Assembly (NCBI GenBank): GCA_021741195.1 | Contig: JAIOYL010000018.1 | Span: 1 to 32,343, forward strand | DNA: 32,343 nucleotides | Direction: 5' to 3' | From: Sneathiella sp. | GTDB lineage: Bacteria; Pseudomonadota; Alphaproteobacteria; Sneathiellales; Sneathiellaceae | Notes under the pieces: model-generated | What the model saw: the letters and a program-made list of their open reading frames with translations, nothing else | Database searches by the model: none | Told to the model about the DNA's origin: nothing | Program-made: the position numbers and the translations under genes | Part shown: positions 8,315 through 18,350 of the stretch, one piece after another | Numbering within the stretch: position 1 is the stretch's first letter | Layout of the letters: every line of letters starts with the position of its first letter

Positions 8315-8488
8315 ATGTCTGATCATATAAACGACAAGATGAGCCAAAAGAAAAAGCAGCAAGCCGAAAAAGCCGAGCGGTTGGCGGAAGCATTACGCGC
8401 CAATCTTCGCAAGCGAAAAAATCTTCAACGTAGCCGCGAAGAGGCGGCGCCGGACGCGATTAAAAACCGTAATCGCCTGGGCGACTAG
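8315..8488 (+). CDS. Small basic conserved protein
   Basis: A 57-residue, strongly charged protein with a [16 protein letters not shown]-type helix followed by [14 protein letters not shown]. It looks like a single basic helix that could contact nucleic acid, but no function is known to me. From memory, similar short proteins are common in this place in alphaproteobacteria. The ATG at 8315 is taken as start; the ATG at 8339 (MSQKKK) is an alternative. It precedes dcd by 85 bp on the same strand. Confidence 0.6.
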   Translation: MSDHINDKMSQKKKQQAEKAERLAEALRANLRKRKNLQRSREEAAPDAIKNRNRLGD

Positions 8489-8573
8489 TTTCTCCCGTAT
8501 TTGGCCTTGGCCCGCTCCCGTTCAGACTGTAGTATGCCGGTCCCAAACAGGCTTTTTAGCGGAGAGTTACAGT

Positions 8574-9128
8574 ATGTCCATTCTATCGGATAAATGGATC
8601 CGGTCAGCAGCCCGGGAAACCGGGATGATTGAACCATTTGTGGAAAGTCAAAAGCGGGAGGGAACCATTTCCTATGGCCTGTCGTCCTACGGCTATGATG
8701 CACGGGTTTCCGATGAATTCAAGATTTTCACGAATATCGATTCGGCCACCGTTGACCCCAAGGCCTTCTCCAACGATAGTTTTGTCGACCGAAAGACCAA
8801 TGTTTGCGTCATTCCGCCAAATTCTTTCGTGCTGGCCCGCACCGTCGAATATTTCCGCATTCCGCGCGATGTGCTTGTCATTTGCCTCGGTAAATCGACC
8901 TATGCCCGCTGCGGTATTATCGTCAATGTGACGCCGTTGGAGCCGGAATGGGAAGGACATGTCACCCTCGAATTTTCCAATACCACCCCACTTCCTGCGA
9001 AGATTTACGCAAATGAAGGCGCCTGCCAGTTTCTCTTCCTCAAAGGCAACGAACCCTGTGAGGTCTCCTATAAGGATCGCGCCGGTAAGTATATGGGACA
9101 GGAAGGCGTGACCTTGCCAAGGCTTTAG
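8574..9128 (+). CDS. dcd: dCTP deaminase
   Basis: A 184-residue enzyme that deaminates dCTP to dUTP for thymidylate synthesis. Family motifs are clear: [13 protein letters not shown] near 33-45, [10 protein letters not shown] near 106-115, and the catalytic Glu in [15 protein letters not shown] (E133). Length is exactly that of the usual homotrimeric enzyme. A GGAGAG ribosome site precedes the ATG. Confidence 0.97.
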   Translation: MSILSDKWIRSAARETGMIEPFVESQKREGTISYGLSSYGYDARVSDEFKIFTNIDSATVDPKAFSNDSFVDRKTNVCVIPPNSFVLARTVEYFRIPRDVLVICLGKSTYARCGIIVNVTPLEPEWEGHVTLEFSNTTPLPAKIYANEGACQFLFLKGNEPCEVSYKDRAGKYMGQEGVTLPRL

Positions 9129-9158
9129 TGTCTGGGAATGTCTGGATATCGTCGGTTC

Positions 9159-9215
9159 AAAATGCGCCACTTTCTGATCCTGCGGGATGAATTTAGGCGC
9201 CAATTGTGGCATTTT
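9159..9215 (+). other. Long imperfect stem-loop in the dcd-murA spacer
   Basis: AAAATG(CG)CCAC at 9159-9170 can pair with GTGGCATTTT at 9206-9215 apart from a 2-base bulge, enclosing a smaller ATCC/GGAT hairpin. It may be part of the dcd 3' end or a structured leader. The remainder of 9129-9327 shows no gene. Confidence 0.3.
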
Positions 9216-9327
9216 CTTTCCCTTCACCCCAAAAATGCGATAAAAAGCCCCTCTTTTAACAACTTTTCGTGACCAGCTTTTCCCGTGGTGGCCGATTTTA
9301 CCGCCGGAATGAAACAGGGTAATTTAG

Positions 9328-10620
9328 ATGGATAGTATTCGAATTAGAGGCGGCAAACCTCTTAACGGCAAAATTGAAATCAGTGGCGCCAAAAATGCCG
9401 CTTTGCCGCTTATGGTTGCAAGTCTTCTTACGGAAGAAACACTCACGCTTTCGAACCTGCCCCATGTCGCAGACATTTCCACGCTGATCAGCTTGCTGTG
9501 CCAGCATGGCGCAACGGCGGAGATGAATGGCCAGAGTGTGTCCGATGGCTGCAGTGATGGCCGTTCGCTCTCGATTACCGCGGACAGGATAACGAGTACC
9601 GAGGCCCCTTACGATATTGTCCGCAAGATGCGCGCAGGCGCACTCGTAATGGGCCCTCTGCTAGCCCGTATCGGCAAGGCCCGCGTATCCCTGCCCGGTG
9701 GGTGCGCCATCGGGACGCGCCCCATGAATTTGCACGTGAGCGGACTGGAGCAGATGGGCGCTGAAATCAAGATTGTTGGCGGATATATGGAAGCCGAAGC
9801 GCCCGCTGGACTTACCAGCGCGGAAATCCGTTTTGAAACGGTTTCCGTTGGAGCAACCGAAAATCTCCTGATGGCCGCCACTCTCGCGAAAGGAACAACG
9901 GTTCTCGAGAACGCCGCGAAAGAGCCGGAGATTATTGACCTCATTCAACTTCTCCGTCAGATGGGGGCGGATATCGAAGGCGACGGAACCGAAAGACTTG
10001 TTATACGTGGAGTCGATAAACTTCATGGCGCCCGGTATCGCGTCATGCCTGATCGCATCGAGACCGGGACCTATGCCATTGCCGCCGTCATCACTGGTGG
10101 CAAGATAGAGCTGACAAACACCCGCGCTGAGCTGATCCGTTCTGTCCTAGATATCCTGGTTGAGGCCGGAGCCGACGTCGTGGAGACGGAAAATGGCTTG
10201 GTAATTTCACGAAGCGCGGCCAGAATTAACGGCGTCGATATCATGACGCTCCCCTATCCGGGCTATCCGACGGACATGCAGGCGCAGATGATGGCGCTCA
10301 TGACGATCGCCGATGGGGCCGCAATGATTACCGAGACAATTTTTGAAAACAGATTCATGCATGTTCCAGAATTGGCCCGGCTCGGCGCCAATATCACCGT
10401 ACATGGCCATTCCGCTCTTGTACGGGGCGTGCAGAAGCTGGTTGGCGCTCCGGTCATGGCAACGGATCTCAGAGCATCTGTCTCTCTGGTGCTTGCAGGC
10501 TTGGCAGCGGAGGGAGAAACCGTTATCAATCGTGTCTATCATCTGGATCGCGGATATGAGCGGCTGGAGGAGAAACTGGCGGCTTGTGGCGCGGATATCG
10601 AGCGCATCGTTGCGAGCTGA
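9328..10620 (+). CDS. murA: UDP-N-acetylglucosamine 1-carboxyvinyltransferase
   Basis: A 430-residue MurA, the first committed enzyme of peptidoglycan synthesis, adding enolpyruvate from PEP to UDP-GlcNAc. The active-site pair K22/N23 is in [10 protein letters not shown] and the catalytic cysteine C126 is in [11 protein letters not shown], so the fosfomycin-sensitive Cys form is encoded. Length is normal. The gene is followed closely by DUF2948, hisG and hisD. Confidence 0.97.
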   Translation: MDSIRIRGGKPLNGKIEISGAKNAALPLMVASLLTEETLTLSNLPHVADISTLISLLCQHGATAEMNGQSVSDGCSDGRSLSITADRITSTEAPYDIVRKMRAGALVMGPLLARIGKARVSLPGGCAIGTRPMNLHVSGLEQMGAEIKIVGGYMEAEAPAGLTSAEIRFETVSVGATENLLMAATLAKGTTVLENAAKEPEIIDLIQLLRQMGADIEGDGTERLVIRGVDKLHGARYRVMPDRIETGTYAIAAVITGGKIELTNTRAELIRSVLDILVEAGADVVETENGLVISRSAARINGVDIMTLPYPGYPTDMQAQMMALMTIADGAAMITETIFENRFMHVPELARLGANITVHGHSALVRGVQKLVGAPVMATDLRASVSLVLAGLAAEGETVINRVYHLDRGYERLEEKLAACGADIERIVAS

Positions 10621-10649
10621 CGTTAAAATCATGCTATAGGACAGGACAT

Positions 10650-11117
10650 ATGCCCAAGGGCTTAAAACTATTCGCCGCCGAGATTGACGATATGGAGGTC
10701 TTGTCCGCCGCGTGCGAGGGCATGATCAGCAGCCCCGGGGAAATGAGTTTCCTCAAATCGCCACGTGCTTTTACCATCATGGGGTCGCGGTTCAAATGGG
10801 AGGACGCCCCTAAACGGCCGTCCGAGGGCGAACCTTGGTTTCGCATCCGCTCAGGCATTTATTTTGGAGATATCCTTGCTGTCAAGACCGCCGGGATATC
10901 ACAAAAGAAGCCGACGGAAGCTCTCGAACTGCTGAGCATTTCGACACAAGTCGGTGAGGATGCGGAAGCGGAAATGCGACTTAATTTTGCCGGCGGCGGG
11001 ACTATTCGTCTTATGGCGGAATGCATAAATGTTACCCTGACCGATACTGGCGATGCATGGACAACCGAACTCAAACCCGCCCACGAGAATGAGATAAAGC
11101 CGGATCGGGAAATTTGA
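10650..11117 (+). CDS. DUF2948 family protein
   Basis: A 155-residue protein of the DUF2948 family, found between murA and the his genes in many alphaproteobacteria. It begins LKLFAAEIDDMEVLSAACEG and has the typical central 'FTIMGSRFKWE' strand. The ATG at 10650 is chosen because AGGACAGGA lies just before it; the frame extends upstream to 10584 but overlaps murA. No function is established. Confidence 0.85.
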   Translation: MPKGLKLFAAEIDDMEVLSAACEGMISSPGEMSFLKSPRAFTIMGSRFKWEDAPKRPSEGEPWFRIRSGIYFGDILAVKTAGISQKKPTEALELLSISTQVGEDAEAEMRLNFAGGGTIRLMAECINVTLTDTGDAWTTELKPAHENEIKPDREI

Positions 11118-11135
11118 GAAATATGGAGCGATTAA

Positions 11136-11804
11136 GTGCCGTCGAGTGAAGAGTTAGTTATCGCCCTGCCGAAGGGACGAATTCTAAAAGAAGTAATGCC
11201 GCTCATACGCGCCGCCGGGATCGAACCGGAGGCCGCGTTTGATAATCCCGAAAGCCGCCTGTTGCAATTTCGCACCAATCATCCGAATATATCGATTATA
11301 CGTGTCCGTTCCTTCGATGTCGCAACTTTCGTCGCCTTCGGTGCGGCCCAGCTCGGGGTCGCCGGGAATGACGTATTGCTGGAATTCGATTATCCGGAAA
11401 TATACGCTCCCGTCGATCTCGATATCGGGCATTGCCACATAGCCGTGGCTCAGCCCACGGATATGGAGGATGACCGGGACCCAAACCGTTGGAGCCATAT
11501 TCGGATTGCGACAAAATATCCCAATCTCACCCATAAATTTTTTGCAGCAGCGGGCATCCAGGCAGAATGTATCAAGCTATCCGGCGCCATGGAACTCGCG
11601 CCGGGGCTCGGCCTCTGCCGCCGGATCGTCGATCTCGTGTCATCGGGAGAGACCCTGCGAGCGAATGGGCTGGTGGAAGTTGAGAAAATTCTCGATATTA
11701 CCTCCCGTCTCGTTGTCAATCGTGCAGCCTTGAAAACGCGCTCTGTCGAGCTGAACGGCTGGATCGAAAAATTCCGGGAGGTCGTCAATGCCGGTACGGC
11801 TTAA
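11136..11804 (+). CDS. hisG: ATP phosphoribosyltransferase, short form
   Basis: A 222-residue HisG catalysing the first step of histidine synthesis, ATP plus PRPP to phosphoribosyl-ATP. Recognised by [13 protein letters not shown] at the N-terminus, [10 protein letters not shown] and the PRPP-loop region around [18 protein letters not shown]. It ends without the C-terminal histidine-binding domain of the long form. Short HisG enzymes need the HisRS-like subunit HisZ, which is not in this window. The start is GTG with GGAG eight bases upstream. Its 3' end overlaps hisD by 17 bp. Confidence 0.95.
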   Translation: MPSSEELVIALPKGRILKEVMPLIRAAGIEPEAAFDNPESRLLQFRTNHPNISIIRVRSFDVATFVAFGAAQLGVAGNDVLLEFDYPEIYAPVDLDIGHCHIAVAQPTDMEDDRDPNRWSHIRIATKYPNLTHKFFAAAGIQAECIKLSGAMELAPGLGLCRRIVDLVSSGETLRANGLVEVEKILDITSRLVVNRAALKTRSVELNGWIEKFREVVNAGTA

Positions 11805-13080
11805 CAGTCAAGACGTCGGTTTCGAGGCGGCTTTCACGGCCCTGCTCAATCAGAAGCGGGATACGGACAAGGATGTCAGCGCCATCGCCGCGGATATCCT
11901 TGCAGATGTCCGGGAGCGTGGCGATGCCGCCGTTCTCGATTATACCAACAAATTTGACCGGGTTTCGCTGAAAGATGCCGGAGCATTCCGTCTTACATCC
12001 GAGGAAATAGTTAGCGCGATTTCAGCGTGTGATAAACCGACCCTGCAGGCTCTTAAAACCGCTGCGGACCGCATCGAGGCCTACCACAGGCAACAGATGC
12101 CAGAGAATCATTTCTACAAGGATAAGGACGGGGTCGAGCTTGGCTATCGCTGGACAGCGATTGAAAAAGTCGGGCTTTATGTCCCGGGCGGCCGCGCGAC
12201 CTATCCATCATCGGTGCTGATGAATGCGATACCGGCCAAGGTCGCGGGGGCCACACGCCTCGTCATGGTTGTCCCGATGCCGGAAGGTGTCATTAATCCG
12301 CTGGTGCTGGCGGCGGCGGATCTCTGCGGCGTCAGTGAAATCTACAGGATCGGTGGCGCGCAAGCCATTGGCGCCCTCGCCTATGGCACAGAAACGATTG
12401 CTCCGGTTGATAAAATCGTGGGTCCGGGAAATGCCTATGTCGCCAGCGCGAAGAAGCAGGTTTTTGGAACCGTCGGCATTGATATGATCGCCGGCCCTTC
12501 GGAAATTCTCGTCGTTGCCGATGCCCAGAATGATCCTGCATGGATTGCCGCCGATCTATTAAGCCAGGCAGAGCATGACCCGGTCGCGCAGAGCATCCTG
12601 ATTACCGATGACGCCAAATTTGCGGGCGAAGTCGAGCGGGCCGTCGAGCAGCATCTCACTGTGCTGGAAAGGCGGGAAATCGCCTCTGCCAGCTGGAAAG
12701 ATTATGGCGCGGTTATTCTGGTTCAAAGTTTGGATGACGCGGCGCCACTTGTCGATAGGATTGCACCGGAACATCTTGAGCTTTGCGTTGATGACCCGGA
12801 TGCCCTGGCCTCTAAAATCCGTCATGCAGGCGCCATCTTCCTTGGCCGCTATAGCCCGGAAGCCATCGGCGACTATGTGGCGGGCCCGAACCATGTGCTG
12901 CCGACATCACGAACCGCTCGTTTTTCCTCCGGCCTGTCAACGCTCGATTTTGTCAAACGGACATCGCTTCTGAAACTGGATGCGCAAAGCCTCCGGCGCA
13001 TAGGCCCGGCGGCAATCGCCCTTGCCGAGGCTGAGGGACTGGGCGCCCATGCGTTGTCCGTTTCCATAAGACTGAACTGA
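11788..13080 (+). CDS. hisD: Histidinol dehydrogenase
   Basis: A 430-residue zinc enzyme that oxidises L-histidinol to L-histidine in two NAD-dependent steps. Family signatures include [24 protein letters not shown], the GPGNAYV segment, [14 protein letters not shown], the SQAEHDP zinc-site segment and APEHLEL. Length is normal. GGGAGG lies before the ATG, and the overlap with hisG indicates one operon. Confidence 0.97.
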   Translation: MPVRLNSQDVGFEAAFTALLNQKRDTDKDVSAIAADILADVRERGDAAVLDYTNKFDRVSLKDAGAFRLTSEEIVSAISACDKPTLQALKTAADRIEAYHRQQMPENHFYKDKDGVELGYRWTAIEKVGLYVPGGRATYPSSVLMNAIPAKVAGATRLVMVVPMPEGVINPLVLAAADLCGVSEIYRIGGAQAIGALAYGTETIAPVDKIVGPGNAYVASAKKQVFGTVGIDMIAGPSEILVVADAQNDPAWIAADLLSQAEHDPVAQSILITDDAKFAGEVERAVEQHLTVLERREIASASWKDYGAVILVQSLDDAAPLVDRIAPEHLELCVDDPDALASKIRHAGAIFLGRYSPEAIGDYVAGPNHVLPTSRTARFSSGLSTLDFVKRTSLLKLDAQSLRRIGPAAIALAEAEGLGAHALSVSIRLN

Positions 13081-13113
13081 AAACCAGCGCCAAAAGGAGT
13101 TGCAATAGTCACA

Positions 13114-13593
13114 ATGTCCAACAATCAGCATATCGCGAAAATTGCGCTCGACGAAAAAACCGTCATCCGTCGCAATGCCGATATTGAGCATGAACGCAAA
13201 GTAGCTATCTTCGACATTCTGGACCAGAATTCCTTCATAGTGAGTGGGTTTGAAAATGATGGCCCCTACTCCCTGCATCTTGGCATTGAAGACAACCGCC
13301 TGATTTTTGATGTCAGAACCGAAGATGATCAGACAGAACTGGTGCGCATTCCGCTGCCCGTCATTTCATTCCGGCGCATTATCAAGGACTATTTTCACGT
13401 CTGCGAAAGTTATTTTGACGCGATTAAATCGGCGTCCCCGTCTAAAATCGAGGCAATCGACATGGGACGCAGGGGTCTTCACAATGAAGGCTCGGAATTG
13501 CTGAAAGAACGCCTGAAAGATAAAGCCGAAACCGATTTCGATACTGCCCGTCGGCTTTTCACCCTTATGTGCATCCTCCATATACGGGGATAG
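13114..13593 (+). CDS. UPF0262 family protein
   Basis: A 159-residue protein of the UPF0262 family, apparently restricted to alphaproteobacteria. It has the family's RRNADIEHERKVAIFDIL segment near the N-terminus, the central SFRRIIKDYFHVCESYFDAI helix region and MGRRGLHNEGSELL near the C-terminus. It follows hisD by 33 bp with AAGGAG upstream. Function unknown; its location suggests co-transcription with hisD and the phosphatase gene. Confidence 0.92.
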   Translation: MSNNQHIAKIALDEKTVIRRNADIEHERKVAIFDILDQNSFIVSGFENDGPYSLHLGIEDNRLIFDVRTEDDQTELVRIPLPVISFRRIIKDYFHVCESYFDAIKSASPSKIEAIDMGRRGLHNEGSELLKERLKDKAETDFDTARRLFTLMCILHIRG

Positions 13594-13595
13594 GC

Positions 13596-13655
13596 ATGAA
13601 CACCTGGCGATTAATCTCCGGCCTAGTCTGGTTATCAGGCATTGGTCGTTCATGA
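13596..13655 (+). CDS. Possible 19-codon leader ORF coupled to the phosphatase gene
   Basis: An ATG two bases after the UPF0262 stop opens a 19-residue frame (MNTWRLISGLVWLSGIGRS) whose TGA overlaps the next start as ATGA. It has only a weak GGGGATAGG site. It may simply carry ribosomes across the 58-bp spacer (termination-reinitiation), or be chance. Confidence 0.25.
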   Translation: MNTWRLISGLVWLSGIGRS

Positions 13656-14113
13656 GCGAACTTTCCTACACCGATGAACTGCCGGGCAGCGTGCTCTTTG
13701 CCTGCACCCATAATAGCATCCGTTCAGTTATGGCCGAGAACATCATGAAAAGCCTGTATGGTCACGCCGTTTTTGTGGACAGTGTCGGCGTCATGGCAAA
13801 GGATGTGGACGGCTTCGCCGTTGAAGTCCTTGATGAAATCGGCCTTGATGCATCAAAGCATGTCGCGAAGAATTTCGAGGATCTTGAAGACAACTCCTTT
13901 GATCTGATTATTTCTCTCTCGCCCGAAGCGCATCACAAGGCCGAAGAGCTCACCCGCACGACAGCGACGGAAACGGAATTCTGGAATACCATTGATCCCT
14001 CTCACACGGAAGGAAACCGGGAGATGCAGCTCAATGCATTTCGCCACGTCCGTGATGATCTGTACGAGAAAATAAAAGCGAGATTCAGGATAGGTCCAGC
14101 CCCGAAAGTCTGA
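13652..14113 (+). CDS. Low-molecular-weight phosphotyrosine phosphatase family protein
   Basis: A 153-residue protein with the LMW phosphatase loop C-X5-R-S, here CTHNSIRS (C18-S25), and the general-acid loop Asp in NTIDPSH. These proteins dephosphorylate tyrosine or, in arsenate reductase relatives, reduce arsenate; the substrate cannot be decided here. It sits between UPF0262 and infA as in other alphaproteobacteria. The start overlaps a 19-codon frame by ATGA. Confidence 0.88.
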   Translation: MSELSYTDELPGSVLFACTHNSIRSVMAENIMKSLYGHAVFVDSVGVMAKDVDGFAVEVLDEIGLDASKHVAKNFEDLEDNSFDLIISLSPEAHHKAEELTRTTATETEFWNTIDPSHTEGNREMQLNAFRHVRDDLYEKIKARFRIGPAPKV

Positions 14114-14133
14114 GAAAACTGACTCATTTCTGT

Positions 14134-14202
14134 GGCGAATTCGCCTGTTTTAACACCGCTTTTTGCTTTCTTTAGGCTAAACTAAAGGAAAAGCTTGCTT
14201 TT
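14134..14202 (+). other. Short dyads between the phosphatase gene and infA
   Basis: GGCGAATTCGCC followed by TGTTTT (14134-14151), CTTTAG-N6-CTAAAG (14170-14187) and AAAAGC-TT-GCTTTT (14189-14202) lie in the 143-bp spacer. The first could be a weak terminator; the others could shape the infA leader. None is strong alone. Confidence 0.3.
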
Positions 14203-14256
14203 TTAGCGTTGTCCCCCTTATTTTGCAACATTCTGAAGCAACTGGAATAGGAATTT

Positions 14257-14475
14257 ATGGCTAAAGAAGAACTATTGGAATTTGAAGGAACGGTAACGGA
14301 ATTGCTGCCTAATGCAATGTTCCGTGTCGTACTTGAAAATGACCACGAAGTGCTTGCCCATACGGCCGGCAAAATGCGTAAGCATCGCATTCGCGTGCTG
14401 GCGGGCGATAAAGTCACCGTCGAAATGACACCTTATGATCTGACAAAAGGCCGGATTACCTTCCGCTATAAGTAA
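14257..14475 (+). CDS. infA: Translation initiation factor IF-1
   Basis: A 72-residue S1-like OB-fold protein, the exact size of IF-1, which occupies the ribosomal A site during initiation. The signature [20 protein letters not shown] and the C-terminal [11 protein letters not shown] are unmistakable. An AGGA site precedes the ATG. Confidence 0.98.
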   Translation: MAKEELLEFEGTVTELLPNAMFRVVLENDHEVLAHTAGKMRKHRIRVLAGDKVTVEMTPYDLTKGRITFRYK

Positions 14476-14486
14476 GGTATCCTTCC

Positions 14487-15149
14487 ATGGGTGACCGAAC
14501 CGACTTCCCGAAGACAGCTCGCGTTGCGGCTGCGCGGAACGCAAAATCAAACCTTTCGTCAGCCCAGAACCCTCCTCTCATACTTGCCTCCGCCTCACCG
14601 CGGCGACTGGCCCTTCTCAAGCAAATCGGCATTACGCCTGAGAGAGTCGACCCGGCCGATATTGACGAAGCAACGAACGCCGGTGAACTTCCGCGTGATC
14701 TTGCCTTGCGCCTTGCACGGGAAAAGGCGGTTGCAGTATCGCCCCGCCATGCCGGCGCGTTCCTGCTTTCCGCCGATACCGTCGTTGCCGTCGGTCGCCG
14801 GGCACTTGGCAAAGCGGATACTAACGCCGACGCCCTCTCCTTTCTGAAATTGCTCTCCGGCCGGCGGCATCAGGTCCACACCGGCATCACGCTGATAACC
14901 CCCAAGGGCAAAATAATATCCCGGGTCGTCTCCACTGCCGTCATTTTCAAGCCGCTGGATATGCATGAAATCCGCGCCTATCTTAAATCCGGCGAATGGC
15001 ATGGAAAAGCCGGTGGATATGCCGTTCAGGGCCGTGCCGCTTTATTCGTGCGCAACATCCAGGGTTCTTACAGCAACGTCGTGGGCCTGCCGCTTTTCGA
15101 AGTCGGCAACCTTCTGAGCGGCAACGGCTTTGATGTATGGAAGGACTGA
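14487..15149 (+). CDS. maf: Maf-family nucleoside triphosphate pyrophosphatase
   Basis: A 220-residue Maf protein, hydrolysing non-canonical or dTTP/UTP-type nucleotides to monophosphates. The diagnostic ILASASPRR (32-40), the catalytic LSADTVV and the YAVQGRA segment are present. The N-terminus is some 29 residues longer than in most Maf proteins, so a later start is possible, but no nearer start with a better ribosome site stands out. Its TGA overlaps the next ATG (TGATG). Confidence 0.93.
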   Translation: MGDRTDFPKTARVAAARNAKSNLSSAQNPPLILASASPRRLALLKQIGITPERVDPADIDEATNAGELPRDLALRLAREKAVAVSPRHAGAFLLSADTVVAVGRRALGKADTNADALSFLKLLSGRRHQVHTGITLITPKGKIISRVVSTAVIFKPLDMHEIRAYLKSGEWHGKAGGYAVQGRAALFVRNIQGSYSNVVGLPLFEVGNLLSGNGFDVWKD

Positions 15150-16558
15150 TGGAGCAGATCCTGCTCATCGAAGAGGGGCTGTTTGAAACCCGCGCCGCGT
15201 TGATGCAGGATGAGAAACTGGTTGAGCTGCAAATTGAGCGACCTGAGGATATCTCGCTGATCGGTACTTTTTACACGGGACGTATCACCAAGCTGTTACC
15301 GGATATGGATATTGCTTTCGTGGATTTGGGATCCGGCGAGACCGGCTTTCTGCAAGCTCGGGATATTTCGGCCAAGGCCGGGAAAATAAACGCGACCGTC
15401 CATGAAGGCGAGAAGCTGCTGGTGCAGGTGATCAAGGACAAAACCGGCGACAAGACGGTTCAGCTTGGCTGCCGCTTCAGTCTTGCAAGCTCGAACCTTA
15501 TCTATCGCCCAAAGAGCCAAGGCGTGATCCTTTCAAAACATATCCAGGGCGAAGCCGTAAGAGCGAACCTTATGGCTTTTGCAGACGGAATCGGCGATGC
15601 CGGGGGCCTCACTATCCGCACATCGGCAAAAATCGCGTCAAAGGATGATCTTGAGGCGGAACTGCAATATCTCTTAAAGGAATGGTCTGATATCTCGGCG
15701 GAGTATTTAAAAAGCGAGAAGCCCGGCCCGCTTGGAAAAGTACAAACACCCCTTACCCGCATATTACAGGGCCAACAGCTTGCGCAAGGGGCAGCAATTA
15801 TTGTCAACAGCGCCCGTGTGATGAATGAAGCGAAGAATTTTCTCCAGAGTGTGTCACCGTCTGCCCTTGATAATTTGGAGTACTGGGACAAGCAGACACC
15901 GCTTTTTGAGGCAAGCGGCGCCGAGGAGCAACTGGAGCAGGCACGAAAAATCCGCATCCACCTGAAGTCCGGCGCCAGCATTACCTTTGAACAAACCGAA
16001 GCAATGGTGGTCATCGATGTCAATTCGGCCTCTCTCACATCATCATCGGGAACCAGATCCGTAGAGTTTATGACCAACCTGAAGGCAGTAGGCGAAATCT
16101 GCCGCCAAATACGGCTCAGAAATTACAGCGGCATTATTGTCATTGATTTCATTCAGATGAGCGGCAAGGGCGACGTCCAGAACCTAAGCCGGGTCATGCA
16201 GAAGGCGTTCGATGAGGATCCCGTTCCGACGCGTCTAATTGGCATGACGGAACTCGGATTGATGCAGGTTACACGCAAACGGGTCCGAAGATCGCTGGAC
16301 GAATTGATGCTGACCCCTTGCTCCGCCTGTGACGGACGCGGCGCGGTTGATGGTGAAACGACCGTTCTCTCAAACGTCACTCGCGCGCTCGAAAACGAAA
16401 TCCGGTTTTCCCATGGTGCAACACTGGTAGTCGAGGCCGGCGACTTGCTTGCAAAAAGGCTTGAAAGTCATAAAAATATCCTGGAGACGCATCTGGCGAG
16501 ACCGCTCCAGATTATTGCCAATCGCCAGATGTCCGCTCTTGACTATAAAATAGGCTAA
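15149..16558 (+). CDS. rng: Ribonuclease E/G family endoribonuclease
   Basis: A 469-residue RNase E/G catalytic protein, which cuts AU-rich single-stranded RNA in rRNA maturation and mRNA decay. Seen: S1-like region near 35-110 ([23 protein letters not shown]), catalytic magnesium Asp in VVIDVNSA (D290) and IIVIDFIQ (D333), and the zinc-link C-S-A-C (C391, C394). It lacks the long disordered C-terminal scaffold of RNase E, so it is the short RNase G-like form. The ATG at 15149 overlapping the maf stop is preferred to 15137 because GGAAGG precedes it. Confidence 0.92.
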   Translation: MEQILLIEEGLFETRAALMQDEKLVELQIERPEDISLIGTFYTGRITKLLPDMDIAFVDLGSGETGFLQARDISAKAGKINATVHEGEKLLVQVIKDKTGDKTVQLGCRFSLASSNLIYRPKSQGVILSKHIQGEAVRANLMAFADGIGDAGGLTIRTSAKIASKDDLEAELQYLLKEWSDISAEYLKSEKPGPLGKVQTPLTRILQGQQLAQGAAIIVNSARVMNEAKNFLQSVSPSALDNLEYWDKQTPLFEASGAEEQLEQARKIRIHLKSGASITFEQTEAMVVIDVNSASLTSSSGTRSVEFMTNLKAVGEICRQIRLRNYSGIIVIDFIQMSGKGDVQNLSRVMQKAFDEDPVPTRLIGMTELGLMQVTRKRVRRSLDELMLTPCSACDGRGAVDGETTVLSNVTRALENEIRFSHGATLVVEAGDLLAKRLESHKNILETHLARPLQIIANRQMSALDYKIG

Positions 16559-16563
16559 TCTCA

Positions 16564-16743
16564 ATGAATGATAAAAAAACACCGAAGAAGGCCTGCCTGC
16601 AATGCGGTAAGCCGGTCGTGGATGAATATCGCCCATTTTGCTCGGCCCGATGCAAGCAGTTGGATCTTGGAAAATGGTTTAACGAGAGCTATGTCGTTCC
16701 TGGCGAGGAAACCATCCCCGCCAATGATGAAGAAGGTGAATAG
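16564..16743 (+). CDS. yacG: DNA gyrase inhibitor / zinc-binding protein YacG
   Basis: A 59-residue zinc-finger protein with C-x2-C (CLQC) and C-x3-C (CSARC) followed by [13 protein letters not shown], the YacG signature. In E. coli YacG binds GyrB and inhibits gyrase. It starts five bases after the RNase E/G stop, as in many alphaproteobacteria, and has an acidic C-terminal tail. Confidence 0.92.
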   Translation: MNDKKTPKKACLQCGKPVVDEYRPFCSARCKQLDLGKWFNESYVVPGEETIPANDEEGE

Positions 16744-16763
16744 ATCTTAGCTTTGGTCCGGGA

Positions 16764-17237
16764 TCATTCCAGAGGCTCCCGAACCCGGCGAAACCTGAAA
16801 TCACAGCGCCCGTCCCCTTTCATGCAAGTCTTCTCCCGCTTCAGTTCCAGTCCAATCCCCTGCGCGAGAGCGAAGTCGCAGTTGCAGATCAGCAGGGGGC
16901 CCAAATCGCGGGCATTCAGTTTCTCCGCCAGTTGAACGTAACCGCATTTGGTCACATCGATATGAAGCTCCTCGTTGTCGCGTTTTAATACTTCAAACTC
17001 GAAATCAACACCAATACCGAACGAGGCGAACTCTGCCTCGAGCGCGGAAATTGCCATCGGGCGATCGAGTGGCCGTTCCTTTGACAGGTGAAGGTTATTT
17101 TCATCCAACGCGTCCCGAACCAGAACATGGGCGGCCTCCCTGCCCAATTCCCGTTCCATGGCGCGGACCAGGGGGATTTGGGATTCCACTGTAAGCTTGA
17201 TCCGTTGATAGGGAGTGATATTTATCTCACCCGTCAT
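16764..17237 (-). CDS. L-2-amino-thiazoline-4-carboxylate hydrolase-like protein
   Basis: A 157-residue protein matching the ATC-hydrolase family by its C-terminal pattern: a 'CGYVQLAEKL' segment, then LLICNCDFALAQG and MKGDGRCDFRF. The named enzyme opens the thiazoline ring of ATC on the way to cysteine, but most family members are untested. GAGG lies before the ATG at 17237. It is convergent with yacG and divergent from the acid phosphatase gene. Function is assigned only at family level. Confidence 0.75.
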   Translation of the reverse strand: MTGEINITPYQRIKLTVESQIPLVRAMERELGREAAHVLVRDALDENNLHLSKERPLDRPMAISALEAEFASFGIGVDFEFEVLKRDNEELHIDVTKCGYVQLAEKLNARDLGPLLICNCDFALAQGIGLELKREKTCMKGDGRCDFRFRRVREPLE

Positions 17238-17350
17238 TGTCGGGCCTCATCATCCTAGCTGCTCATTATACTGTAAGATTACCAAATTTCGCCTTCATGT
17301 GGAAAAGTCGCGGTAACTTTACCAACATACTAATGCTATTTGCATATTGG

Positions 17351-17397
17351 GAATACAAAATAGATATTGTGTATTCACGCTATTTCTGACGAAATAG
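17351..17397. promoter_or_regulatory. Two adjacent dyads in a divergent promoter region
   Basis: GAATACA-N12-TGTATTC (17351-17376) is followed at once by CTATTTC-TGAC-GAAATAG (17380-17397). Both lie in the AT-rich 238-bp spacer between the divergent ATC-hydrolase-like and acid phosphatase genes, about 80-125 bp before the latter. They look like operator sites, but no regulator is adjacent. Confidence 0.35.
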
Positions 17398-17475
17398 ACT
17401 TACGATTAATAATGGATTTAGTACTTTTCCCCGTCAGCATGTCCATCCTGAAATACGAGATATGGGAGCTTATCA

Positions 17476-18327
17476 ATGACTATTAAACTTGCGGGCCGCG
17501 GCATTCTGACAGGACTTGCCCTTGTCGGCATAATGGCAGTTTCAACGACGGTGCGGGCGGAAGAAAATGATCTCCTGAACGCGACCCTTTGGACACAAAC
17601 TGCCGTGGAATTCAAAGCGAACGCCATGGCCGCTTACAAACTGGCTGAAGTGATGCTGGACCGATCCCTGGCGGATAAAAACTCCACTGCCGCAACAGAG
17701 CAGGGAGACAGCTATCAGGACAAACCGCCCGCTGTAATCCTTGATATCGACGAAACCATTCTGGACAACACCTCCTATGAGGCTTGGCTGATCAAATCGA
17801 ATACCGGATATAGCTCAAAGACCTGGGCACCGTTTGTTATGGGGGCAACGTCCATGCCGATCGCTGGTTCAAAAGAATTTATCGACTACGCCAAATCGAA
17901 GGGGGTGGAGGTTTTCTATATTTCCAACCGCAAAGCCCCCGAAGAAGAGGGAACGAGAAAGAATCTCGTTGATCTGGGATATTACGTGAATGACAAGATT
18001 GATACGGTGCTTTTGCGCGGAGAAAAGGAAGAATGGGGCTCAAATAAAAGTACCAGGCGCACGCATGTCGCAAAAGACTATCGCATTGTCCTGATGGTCG
18101 GCGATAATCTCGGCGACTTTGTTGAAGCCAGGGATGCCACTGTTGCAGATCGTGAAGCGCTGCTTGATACCTATAAGGATTTCTGGAGCACGAAATGGAT
18201 CACGATCGCCAATCCCATGTATGGCTCCTGGGAGGCCGCGACATTCAGCTATAACTTTAAACTCCCGAATGAGGAAAAGCGGCAGATGAAACTGGACGCC
18301 ATGCAATATTGGCAACCCAAAGAATAA
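17476..18327 (+). CDS. Exported HAD-type acid phosphatase / 5'-nucleotidase (e(P4) family)
   Basis: A 283-residue secreted phosphatase of the class B/e(P4) HAD family, which removes phosphate from nucleotides in the periplasm. A Sec signal peptide ends near VRA-EE (after residue 28), without the lipobox cysteine of the Haemophilus lipoprotein. The nucleophile motif is DIDET (D90, D92), followed by the ISNRK and LMVGDNLGDF segments. GGGAG precedes the ATG, and a perfect terminator follows. Its role would overlap that of PhoX in phosphate scavenging. Confidence 0.88.
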   Translation: MTIKLAGRGILTGLALVGIMAVSTTVRAEENDLLNATLWTQTAVEFKANAMAAYKLAEVMLDRSLADKNSTAATEQGDSYQDKPPAVILDIDETILDNTSYEAWLIKSNTGYSSKTWAPFVMGATSMPIAGSKEFIDYAKSKGVEVFYISNRKAPEEEGTRKNLVDLGYYVNDKIDTVLLRGEKEEWGSNKSTRRTHVAKDYRIVLMVGDNLGDFVEARDATVADREALLDTYKDFWSTKWITIANPMYGSWEAATFSYNFKLPNEEKRQMKLDAMQYWQPKE

Positions 18328-18350
18328 TCTTTTCGCTTTTAATCACGACG

